This document shows positions 17,060-24,198 of a DNA stretch of 64,000 nt, piece after piece; within the stretch, counting starts at the first letter, position 1, and every line of letters starts with the position of its first letter. The notes under the pieces are model-generated. The model made no database searches and was not told where the DNA came from. It worked only from the letters and a program-made list of their open reading frames with translations. The DNA comes from Bradyrhizobium daqingense (lineage in GTDB: Bacteria > Pseudomonadota > Alphaproteobacteria > Rhizobiales > Xanthobacteraceae): contig NZ_CP088014.1 of the NCBI RefSeq assembly GCF_021044685.1, positions 682,001 to 746,000 of the forward strand. Reading direction: 5' to 3'. Position numbers and translations under genes: made by a program.

Positions 17060-17827
17060 TTAGGGTCCTTCGAGCTTAGGCCGGCCGATCTTTGCCGTGA
17101 GCTCGGCAATCCGCTTGTTGTCCTTCGCCTTGATCGCCTTTCGAAGTTCCTTCAGATCGTCTTCATCGAACCCAGCCTGTCGGCGCGTCGACCTTTGGGC
17201 AGAGGCCTTGGGCGCTGACCCAAGTCGCTCGCCGAACCTGCGCTTGGGTTTCTCTGTAGTTCGACTGAGGACAAGATCTTCCCAACTGCCGGCCAAGTCC
17301 TTTGTCTGCCTCGATCGTGGTCGGGCTGGGGGCGGAGGGCGCCTTAGCTCCTCGAGCGTCTTTATGCCCCGCTCGATTACTCTCTCGGAATGCATCCCAC
17401 CGAAGGCCGGCTCCTCGCCGAGAACCTTATGCGCCGCCAGACGGAGCGCACCCTTCACAATATCGTCGAAGCCGTCCTCGCGCCGCCAGCGACGATAGCG
17501 CCAATCATCGTCCGCCGAATGATCCATCTCGGCTTGTGGCAAGCATAGCGCCTCCTGCAACTCCGCGGCGGACATCCCCCGATCCGCCTGTTTCTCGAAC
17601 TTGTTGATCGCCTCCACGACGAGAGCCAGACGGCGGATGAGATAGACCGCTTCCGTGTCGTTGCCCGCAATCGTACGAAGCAACGCGGCGGCGAATTGAG
17701 ACAGTGCACTCTGGACTTCGCTTTTGGCCCACTCAATCTGTCGATCGGCGCGAGCATTCGGGTTGCCGCTGACGAGCCTCAACTTAGGAGACTTCTCCTC
17801 GTTGTTGTCATCGTCGCTGCCTGCCAC
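17060..17827 (-). CDS. Hypothetical protein (255 aa)
   Basis: The start is a GTG at 17825-17827 with GGGAG eight bases upstream. Charged, mostly helical protein with 'FAAALLRTIAGNDTEAVYLIRRLALVVEAINKFE' as a helical core, a Trp-rich stretch 'DDWRYRRWRRE', and a Lys/Arg-rich C terminus suggesting nucleic-acid binding. No family recognised. First gene of a pair with the ParB-fold gene. Confidence 0.65.
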   Translation of the reverse strand: MAGSDDDNNEEKSPKLRLVSGNPNARADRQIEWAKSEVQSALSQFAAALLRTIAGNDTEAVYLIRRLALVVEAINKFEKQADRGMSAAELQEALCLPQAEMDHSADDDWRYRRWRREDGFDDIVKGALRLAAHKVLGEEPAFGGMHSERVIERGIKTLEELRRPPPPARPRSRQTKDLAGSWEDLVLSRTTEKPKRRFGERLGSAPKASAQRSTRRQAGFDEDDLKELRKAIKAKDNKRIAELTAKIGRPKLEGP

Positions 17828-18037
17828 AAGCTTCTCCCTTCTGCCGGGCCCAGAATGCAGCTTATGGCCTACGCTATCTACTTGCTAGAACTTCGCACTG
17901 AGCTGAAAACATGCCTTTGAATTTGCTTACGAAAGTGGATTTAAGCGCCCTAGGTCCGAACAGCCCGCCATTGCGAGGACGCGACTGTTGCTTTCGCTCG
18001 CCCGTTCCGGTTGAATCCCCTCTAGGGGAGCTTTGCC

Positions 18038-18379
18038 ATGAACCGATTATATTTGGTCTATTGCCCTGTACTGCGCGTTTCCGCTCTGCTTGCCGCAATA
18101 GTCCTGTCGGGCTGCGGCGTGGTCCGAAACGTTCAGGCCAACAATTCGTACGACGCCTCAGTAGCCGCCTATAAGGATTGCCTGACTAGCTCTGGGGCAA
18201 CCGGCTGCGAGGCTCAGAGGCTCGCAATGGAGGCGGACAGGCAGCGGGTCGAGGTGGCAAGCTTGAGGGGTGGAGGGGGCAATGCGCCCTACGTCCCGCC
18301 AGTCGCGGCGACAAGAGCCGATCCTGTGGTGTGCAACACCATGCGCACCGGCATCATGAGCACAACGACCTGCAATTGA
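18038..18379 (+). CDS. Small lipoprotein
   Basis: 113 aa. The N-terminal signal ends in a lipobox (VLSGC, Cys at about 26), giving a lipid-anchored periplasmic protein. The rest is Ala/Ser-rich with a Gly-rich linker and Cys residues near the C terminus. GGGGAG precedes the ATG. No known family. Confidence 0.72.
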   Translation: MNRLYLVYCPVLRVSALLAAIVLSGCGVVRNVQANNSYDASVAAYKDCLTSSGATGCEAQRLAMEADRQRVEVASLRGGGGNAPYVPPVAATRADPVVCNTMRTGIMSTTTCN

Positions 18380-18740
18380 GCTCTAAACGGCCCATCCCGC
18401 GGGGCAACGCTCCCGGTCAACGTGTATTCTGCACGTTGCGCAATTTTATACTTCCTGCGCCGGCCAAAGGCTGATAAGGTTATATTGTCTGTGACTTAGG
18501 CGGGGGCAGCATGGTTGTACGCTCTCATCCCCCCATCGCTCTTGCAGGAGCGCGCTGCAGCGCTGGCGCCTGTCAGACGATAGATTTGCCCGTTTGGCGA
18601 ACCACACAACCCGCCCTCCGCTCGGCACTTTCACGATCCTTTCCCCTGAGAGTTGTTAGCTTTACCGCACCTCGAATTGCGAGCAGGGGCAATCGCCCCC
18701 GCTCAACCTCGCTTGTGATTGCTATTTCAGGAGTAACCAC
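18380..18740. other. Intergenic gap, no gene supported
   Basis: 361 bp. A frame from ATG 18511 stays open into the next gene, but its product is Arg/Ser-rich with no recognisable pattern. I see no RNA gene. The promoter of the 344-aa membrane protein gene is probably here. Confidence 0.5.
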
Positions 18741-19775
18741 ATGGACAGCAAAGAGATTATCGACGGCCTGAGCACTGTTTTCAGGCTTGTGGCATCATCC
18801 TCTTCTAGCGCAACTCTTTCTGTAGTCGGACTAGCCCTTCTCTTGGTAGCCGGCGCCCTCGCCTATAAGGCGGCCAAATCCAAGCCCGATGACTTTCCCT
18901 CTTCGATGAAGGCAGCCCTTTTCCTCTCATTGATAGGCGGCATGATCTTTTCCGCTTCGGGGCCGAGCCTAGCACTGGTGAAAGCTGCATCTATTCCTAG
19001 GATGACCAGCGACCAAGCATTCAAGAACCTTCAAGACAACTCCGAAGTAAAGAATGTCGTCCGCCTGATTGCATATGATCCAGAAGTTGAGCCCGGGCTT
19101 GCCATCGATCGCCTGACCAAGCTGGGACCCAAAGATCAGCTATACTCGTTTGTTGCAAGCTATGACGAACTGGTCGGCTACAAGGTGTCGGACGCATTAG
19201 CTAAGGTCGGTGCGAGTAACAGGGACATCAAGCGGGTTTCCGCAATCATCTTCCCTCTGAAAACGCCTCTATTTCCCGCCAACGCTCGAGGCCTTCTGCA
19301 GGTGATCAAAGAGGTCGAAAGTCGCGCGGAAATCCAAACGCTGTTAACAAAAAAATTCTTAGACGGGACAAATTCCCTGAATAGTGACCAGGCAAAGGAT
19401 CTCGCGATTACCAGCATCCCCTCCTACAAATGGGATGATCAATTTGGCAAGACATATCCCCACTACTGTGCACTATCCAACCAATTCGCATGTAACCCCT
19501 CGACCTACTCTGCCCATGCATATGTTGGCAGTATATCGCATGACTGGCATCCTCTTGGGTTTTCTCAAAATCCGAGAGAGGATCGATGCAATCTCCCGAC
19601 CACAAAATACTGTGAGTACACCAGCCGGGAAGCGGCAGAGCGGGACTACCGCAACAAGTTTGGAGCTCGGGCGTTTCTGATCCGAAATTTGGAGATCAAC
19701 AAGATACCCGGACGCAGACTGATAGATTTCGATCGGCCATATGACCAAGTGATCCCTGAGATCGGCAAAAATTAG
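18741..19775 (+). CDS. Hypothetical membrane protein (344 aa)
   Basis: AGGAG precedes the ATG. Two N-terminal hydrophobic segments ('LSVVGLALLLVAGALAYKAA' and 'AALFLSLIGGMIFSASG') are followed by a soluble domain of about 260 residues, which would face the periplasm or be loosely tethered. The C-terminal part contains several Cys and aromatic residues ('KWDDQFGKTYPHYCAL', 'DRCNLPTTKYCEYT') in a pattern suggesting disulfides. No family recognised. The DNA is AT-richer than the core genome. Confidence 0.68.
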   Translation: MDSKEIIDGLSTVFRLVASSSSSATLSVVGLALLLVAGALAYKAAKSKPDDFPSSMKAALFLSLIGGMIFSASGPSLALVKAASIPRMTSDQAFKNLQDNSEVKNVVRLIAYDPEVEPGLAIDRLTKLGPKDQLYSFVASYDELVGYKVSDALAKVGASNRDIKRVSAIIFPLKTPLFPANARGLLQVIKEVESRAEIQTLLTKKFLDGTNSLNSDQAKDLAITSIPSYKWDDQFGKTYPHYCALSNQFACNPSTYSAHAYVGSISHDWHPLGFSQNPREDRCNLPTTKYCEYTSREAAERDYRNKFGARAFLIRNLEINKIPGRRLIDFDRPYDQVIPEIGKN

Positions 19776-19841
19776 AAGCTTGTGCTTACGTCGTTGAAAT
19801 TCCGACACCGCAACGACAGTCGGCGACTTAGATGCGCAGCC

Positions 19842-20087
19842 TTAAAGATTACTGGCAAGGTCGCGCATTTCCTTGATCAAGGCCGCCATGTGCCGTCGCT
19901 CCGCGAGCCGTCGCGCTGAGTAGCGCCCGTGCTTGAAGGCATTCTGGTTGCCCTTCGGAGCGCCTGGCGAAAGGCCTCCGTGCACCCGACAGCGCCCGTT
20001 AGGCATTGCCGGCGACTGGCAGGGCTTCCCGCTTCTGCTCTTCGTTCTCGCGCCGCACCGGGGAGCATTCTGCATATCCAATAGCAT
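19842..20087 (-). CDS. HGG-motif small protein
   Basis: 81 aa. 'CGARTKSRSGKPCQSPAMPN' then 'CRVHGGLSPGAPKGNQNAFK' and 'HGRYSARR': a Cys/His cluster followed by the HGGxSxGxP...N..A.KHG pattern, common in mobile-element and phage cargo, where it is often misnamed. Function unknown. GGAGG lies nine bases before the ATG at 20085-20087. Its start overlaps the end of the 220-aa gene by 89 bp in another frame. Confidence 0.72.
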   Translation of the reverse strand: MLLDMQNAPRCGARTKSRSGKPCQSPAMPNGRCRVHGGLSPGAPKGNQNAFKHGRYSARRLAERRHMAALIKEMRDLASNL

Positions 20088-20661
20088 GAGGTTGAGCCTC
20101 CAAATTTTTCATAGACCCCCCTGGGGTAACCTGGCCGACGATCGCTTGGCCGCCCTGGTAGACGTGCACATGCTCGACGACGACCTTCTGCTGACCCTTG
20201 CCGCGGTACTTTGATAGAGCCGCGGCCTGTTCGGCGTTCGCTTTCGTCAGCTTGGCGGCCAGCGTCAGGTTCATCTGCTTTCCCTCCAAGCTCTGGTCAG
20301 GAAGCATCGCCCGGCGATAGCACTCCATGGCAGCGGCGTGAGACGCAAAGAGCTGGGCTGCCATCATGCCCTCGATCGTGTCCTTCGGGTTCACCCCCGC
20401 CATGAAGGAAAGAATGGCGGTCCTCTTGTCGTCCAGATCCTTGCCCGGCTGCGGGTTGCGTCCGTACCAGGCGGTACTCATGACCTGATTGCAGAGCATC
20501 AGATTCCACTGGTCCGACTTCGAGCCACCCAGGTGCTTCAACTCGGGCACGCCGGTGTCGAGCTCATCCGGAGGTGGGCAATAGGCAATGCCCGCCTTGG
20601 TCTCTGGTGTCGCTGGGAGCTGCTCGGTGTTGAGCGCGCTCTTGTTGACCTTGCGCTTCAT
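19999..20661 (-). CDS. Hypothetical island/phage-type protein (220 aa)
   Basis: Helical, with a characteristic 'KVVVEHVHVYQGGQAIVGQV' segment seen in Rhizobiales mobile islands next to HGG proteins. Its ATG starts two bases after the stop of the tail-collar gene, so it is in the same operon. No enzyme motif. Possibly a terminase-small-subunit-like or scaffold protein, but that is only a guess from neighbours. Confidence 0.65.
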   Translation of the reverse strand: MKRKVNKSALNTEQLPATPETKAGIAYCPPPDELDTGVPELKHLGGSKSDQWNLMLCNQVMSTAWYGRNPQPGKDLDDKRTAILSFMAGVNPKDTIEGMMAAQLFASHAAAMECYRRAMLPDQSLEGKQMNLTLAAKLTKANAEQAAALSKYRGKGQQKVVVEHVHVYQGGQAIVGQVTPGGSMKNLEAQPHAIGYAECSPVRRENEEQKREALPVAGNA

Positions 20662-20663
20662 TC

Positions 20664-21665
20664 TCAGATGATCCTCAGAAGGTAATTGAGGATGATGGTC
20701 GGCTGGGCGAGAGAGAAAGCCGTGCTAGTGCCACCCTGCGCCGTGCCTGTGAACGTCGAGGCGCCCTGCGACGCCGTAATGGTCGCGGCGTTTGCGCCAG
20801 CCGAAAAGGCACCACCCCCTGTCATATTGGCGGCCAAGCTGACGGCGTTATGCGAAATGGAAATAGCTCCGTTCGTGATGGTGCCCGCCGGGGTGTACGG
20901 CGGTAGATTGGCGGTCGCGAGCGTCTTGGTGTCAGCGCCGCCCGAGCCGCCCAACGTGGTCGGTCCGCCACTCGTAATACTCGTCACACTCAACCGCGAG
21001 GCCGCCGAACCGCCCATGTCGTCACGGCCAGCAATCACCCGCCCGCGAAGATCGGGAATGTTGAACGTGCTCGATCCGTCGCCAGTGCCATATGTGGTGC
21101 CCACCAGACTGAAATAGGTGCTGTAAGTCGTGCGGCTGATCCCCTGCCCATACGCCAGAACAAACGAGCTATTGGGAGCCGTCGAGCCGGTGAATGGAAG
21201 CACTCCGCCGACCGGAAGCGAATAGGGATTGCCGTAGAAGCCGCGTAGATAGAACGCCGCATCGCTGTTGTTGTAGACCGCGACGTAGGGCGTGCCCTGG
21301 ACGAGATGGCCGGCAGCAAGCTCTGTGCTGGGGGCCGAGCGCAGCGGCTTGGCGCCCAGACCGTCAACGTTGAGCGTGGTCGTGCCCGTGTTCGTCGTGT
21401 GCGGGGTGAATGCGATCACCTGATTAGCCAGCCGGGAGAGGCTGTCGAAGCTCTGGTAAGACGCCACGGCATAAGCAGCGCCCGTTCCAGTCGCCGCAAT
21501 CGCGCCGGAAATATCGTCCCGATACTTCGCAGCCGAGGCCATCAGGGCTCTTACGCTGTCATTCACGGCTGAAGGCGCCATTCCCTCAGCCATATTTATG
21601 GCGACATCCCCGTTGCCGTTAGCGTTGCTGTTTGCGGTCTGAGACCACCACGCCAACCCGCTCAT
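20664..21665 (-). CDS. Phage tail-collar domain protein
   Basis: 333 aa from the ATG at 21663-21665, with AGGAG upstream. The middle has the tail-collar pattern: 'PVGGVLPFTGSTAPNSSFVL', 'TYFSLVGTTYGTGDGSSTFN', 'IPDLRGRVIAGRDDMGG'. The Gly/Thr/Ala-rich C terminus, with 'TLATANLPPYTPAGTITNG', is typical of tail-fibre tips. Such proteins contact receptors on phages or contractile particles. No other tail genes are seen, so this may be a stray cargo gene. Its start overlaps the stop of the RHH gene by four bases. Confidence 0.88.
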   Translation of the reverse strand: MSGLAWWSQTANSNANGNGDVAINMAEGMAPSAVNDSVRALMASAAKYRDDISGAIAATGTGAAYAVASYQSFDSLSRLANQVIAFTPHTTNTGTTTLNVDGLGAKPLRSAPSTELAAGHLVQGTPYVAVYNNSDAAFYLRGFYGNPYSLPVGGVLPFTGSTAPNSSFVLAYGQGISRTTYSTYFSLVGTTYGTGDGSSTFNIPDLRGRVIAGRDDMGGSAASRLSVTSITSGGPTTLGGSGGADTKTLATANLPPYTPAGTITNGAISISHNAVSLAANMTGGGAFSAGANAATITASQGASTFTGTAQGGTSTAFSLAQPTIILNYLLRII

Positions 21666-22048
21666 GCGTGCTCCTGGCACTTGGCAATGACGGGATAGGT
21701 CCGCACCACCCGATCACCGTCCAGGCGCAGCGGAAGCGGCTTCAGGCGCCAGTGCAGCGCCGGGTCAAAGGGCTGATTGTCCTCGTTCTCAATCGGTAGC
21801 CACACGCCGCCACGATCGTCCTTGGCAGGCTTAAAGCTGGTTGCGATGAGCTCGCCGTCGATGACCAGGCAATACTGCTGCTCGCCGAGGGGAGAGCCGC
21901 CGTCTGCTTGGAGGCGGTCAACGAGCGCTTGTCTGATGTAGTCCGATTTCGATTGGCAACGCTGGCTCGCGGCCCTGTCGATCGCCTTTGAAAGGTTCGA
22001 AGGGGCGCGAAATTGGATCAGTTGCTCGAATGTGGCGGCGTCGTCCAT
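21662..22048 (-). CDS. Ribbon-helix-helix domain protein
   Basis: 128 aa. The N-terminal part ('LIQFRAPSNLSKAIDRAASQ' then 'SKSDYIRQALVDRLQ') fits an Arc/MetJ-type ribbon-helix-helix DNA-binding domain. The C-terminal part holds a domain with beta-rich sequence ('YCLVIDGELIATSF'). The stop overlaps the tail-collar start (ATGA). It is the first gene of a four-gene overlapping operon and may regulate it. Confidence 0.72.
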   Translation of the reverse strand: MDDAATFEQLIQFRAPSNLSKAIDRAASQRCQSKSDYIRQALVDRLQADGGSPLGEQQYCLVIDGELIATSFKPAKDDRGGVWLPIENEDNQPFDPALHWRLKPLPLRLDGDRVVRTYPVIAKCQEHA

Positions 22049-22451
22049 CGTTCGTCCTCATGCAGATTGCATGTGATTGTCGGTACGAGCGATAGAGCTT
22101 GCCCACCACTTCAAGGCTGCTGATCTTGCGGACTTTGCTGCTTCTGCGACCTGCTCTCGCGTACCGGTCGCAGAACTCTAACACTCGCAATCTCCAAAGG
22201 GCTGGGCCTCGATGAGGGCGTAACGAACGGTTTCTGTCGCCCGTGAACACATTCACTCAGCGGTTCAGGGTCTCTGGCGGTCACATCAGCCGCCGCTCAA
22301 TAGCTCTGTCCCCGTGGGGATAAGGTTGAAAAGGCCTTGGCGAGGAGGGAGCGACTCTGCGGCAGCATGACGCAATGCCGCGTTTGCAGGTGGCGCGAGG
22401 AAAGTGTACTCTCTGGTTGTATTTTAAGTATTGCTTAGGAGGTAGAAGGTC
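22049..22451. other. Divergent intergenic region, no gene supported
   Basis: 403 bp between the RHH operon and a divergent secreted-protein gene. Both promoters must be here. I see no convincing coding frame or RNA. Confidence 0.5.
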
Positions 22452-23216
22452 ATGCGAATCCTTATTACCTTGCTTGGGCTTATCTCGTTCGGCGCGAACG
22501 CGTTCGCAACCACGATGGAGTGTAAGCTAACTCCCACCGGGGAAGTTCTCGTCAAATTCTTGAATCCTGAGTGGAAACCCGGTCAGTGGAACAAGGATTG
22601 CCCACCTTTCCCAGTGCAAGAGGCAAGGTCAATTGGCGTTGCGCATTGCGAAACCCACGATACGGGAGCTCGGGCGATTACCTTTAGTACTGGAGCTACC
22701 GCGTCCATCGCACCCAGACAATCAATCGGTAATTTATGTGATGGCCGCATGCGAACCGGGTGGTCATTGACGCCGACTACTCCCGCCTGCTCACGAGCTG
22801 ATCCGAATTGCGGGCGCGGGGGGCCAGCGAATGTCCCGAAGGCGCGCGGACATATAGAAGACGAAGAAACCGTTTGGAGCGGCTGGATGGACCTGCCGCC
22901 GTGCACTAGAGTCGGAAGTTACAAGGATGACTACGGAAACACTTGGCCCAAGGGCGGACTCGAGTCAGCTCGCCAAACCCTTACCGGCAAGGTGACCGCC
23001 GACGTAAGCGCTCCGGCCGAAGTTTGGAACGAAGTTCAGTCAAAAATCAGGAGTTGTGGAGAGACGGCTGCAGCAGCAGCGGGTTTGGCCGGTCTAATGT
23101 CGAATGGTGCCGCGGCTTGGGCAACATTTCAAACGGCAATGAAAGCCTGTATGGCAGGGTATGCACCGCATATCGCATCCATGCGACTAAGCGTGGACAG
23201 CCATTGCGAGTGGTGA
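22452..23216 (+). CDS. Secreted hypothetical protein (254 aa)
   Basis: AGGAGG precedes the ATG. Residues 1-19 are a clear signal peptide ('LITLLGLISFGANAFA'). The mature part has several Cys residues and a Trp/Gly-rich middle ('EETVWSGWMDLPPC'), with an Ala-rich helical C terminus. No family recognised; periplasmic location expected. It is convergent with the HTH gene, whose stop is 3 bp away. Confidence 0.7.
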   Translation: MRILITLLGLISFGANAFATTMECKLTPTGEVLVKFLNPEWKPGQWNKDCPPFPVQEARSIGVAHCETHDTGARAITFSTGATASIAPRQSIGNLCDGRMRTGWSLTPTTPACSRADPNCGRGGPANVPKARGHIEDEETVWSGWMDLPPCTRVGSYKDDYGNTWPKGGLESARQTLTGKVTADVSAPAEVWNEVQSKIRSCGETAAAAAGLAGLMSNGAAAWATFQTAMKACMAGYAPHIASMRLSVDSHCEW

Positions 23217-23219
23217 AGT

Positions 23220-23555
23220 TCAGCGCATTGGCTCTCTTATCTCTTGGCTCAACCGTCGCTGGGACTTTCGCAGACCGAAGCGTTCGAAGTACTGAGCAAC
23301 TTCCGAGCTCGAATGGTCGCCCGCGTGGTAAGCGGCGAGAGCCGCCATATCGCCATCCAGAAACATCGCCAGCGCGACCTGGCTGACAACCCAAACGCCA
23401 CCCCCGACACGACGCCCGAGACCATGCTGAGGGCACCAATTCCGGATCGTAGTCTCCGACTTGCCAGCGCGCTTCGCAGCCACGGCGAGGCTGATGCCCT
23501 CCCGGGGATCGTACGGTGTGAGCACCCGCCATGTTGTCTGCTCAGCGGATTGCAT
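23220..23555 (-). CDS. Helix-turn-helix protein, end of the replication-like operon
   Basis: 111 aa from the ATG at 23553-23555 (GGAGG five bases upstream). 'ISLAVAAKRAGKSETTIRNW' followed by 'GLGRRVGGGVWVVSQ' is an HTH with a beta-wing of the excisionase/MerR-like HTH_17 kind. It overlaps the end of the 218-aa gene by 14 bp, so it is the last member of the operon running from 27.8 kb. A role in copy control or excision is possible. Confidence 0.75.
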   Translation of the reverse strand: MQSAEQTTWRVLTPYDPREGISLAVAAKRAGKSETTIRNWCPQHGLGRRVGGGVWVVSQVALAMFLDGDMAALAAYHAGDHSSSEVAQYFERFGLRKSQRRLSQEIREPMR

Positions 23556-24198
23556 GCTGACCTCCACACAGGAGTACAGCGCCGGACATCGGCTTACGTC
23601 GATACGTTAGGTTCGACCCCGACGGCCGCCGGAAAGCCGCCGTCTGCTCGGTCAATACGAACACGGTCCCGCCACCAAGCAGCATCGTCAGGCCCATTGC
23701 GTCGTACCGGCATCCCGGCGCAACGGGATGGACACCGAACAGCTCCAGAGCGGTCCAGCCGAGATCGCAAGCGGCGCGATCCCAGTTTGATAGGAAGCAA
23801 TCGGCGTCGCCGACCACCTGGGACCATCGATCTGCGCCGGCCCACTCGGGTGCTTGCATTCGTTTCAGCTCCTGCAGAATTGCATGCCATCCGGCTGCGT
23901 TGCCCTCGAAGACTTGCGCGTTTCGCTCCTCTTCAAAATTAGTGGTGGCAGTGGGGACACTGGGGACACCCGGCGTAACCCACTCAAATTCCGACGTTTT
24001 TCTGTCCCCTCTCGTCGTCGGGCACTGTCCCCACTCGTTTTTGAGTGGGGACACGATCGTTTCGCGAGTGGGGACAAAAAAGTCGTTGTGCAGCAGGGGC
24101 TTCTCGGAAGTGTCCCCACTGCCACCGCTGTCCCCACTCATTTTCATGAGGGCCACGATGTCCTGGGAGAAGGCTTGCAAGTCATGCTTCATTCGCAT
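23542..24198 (-). CDS. Element protein with repeat-encoded N terminus (218 aa)
   Basis: The N-terminal third is unusual: it is encoded by a cluster of GTCCCCACTC/GAGTGGGGAC repeats (23,949-24,139), giving low-complexity sequence such as 'SGDSGGSGDT' and 'SPLKNEWGQCP'. The C-terminal two-thirds look normal and globular: 'WSQVVGDADCFLSNWDRAAC', 'LGWTALELFGVHPVAPGCRY', 'DAMGLTMLLGGG' and 'LTYRRKP'. Such proteins commonly follow primase genes in Rhizobiales mobile elements; their function is not known. The start overlaps the primase stop by 17 bp. Confidence 0.7.
   Translation of the reverse strand: MRMKHDLQAFSQDIVALMKMSGDSGGSGDTSEKPLLHNDFFVPTRETIVSPLKNEWGQCPTTRGDRKTSEFEWVTPGVPSVPTATTNFEEERNAQVFEGNAAGWHAILQELKRMQAPEWAGADRWSQVVGDADCFLSNWDRAACDLGWTALELFGVHPVAPGCRYDAMGLTMLLGGGTVFVLTEQTAAFRRPSGSNLTYRRKPMSGAVLLCGGQHAIR
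23949..24139. repeat. Iteron-like cluster of GAGTGGGGAC / GTCCCCACTC
   Basis: Exact 10-mers at 24027-24036 and 24130-24139 (GTCCCCACTC) and at 24043-24052 and 24066-24075 (GAGTGGGGAC), plus 9/10 matches at 23949-23958 and 24112-24121. A further TGGGGAC is at 23961-23967. The copies at 24027 and 24043 form a hairpin with a 6-base loop. All lie within the 218-aa coding sequence just downstream of the primase-helicase gene. Confidence 0.75.

Noticed and set aside
18511..18771. 86-aa frame upstream of the 344-aa membrane protein
   Set aside because: It has a purine-rich upstream sequence but overlaps the next gene's start, and its Arg/Ser-rich product shows no recognisable pattern.
23949..24139. 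CRISPR-like spaced repeats
   Set aside because: Repeats are 10 bp, irregularly spaced, in both orientations and inside a coding frame; iteron-like rather than CRISPR.
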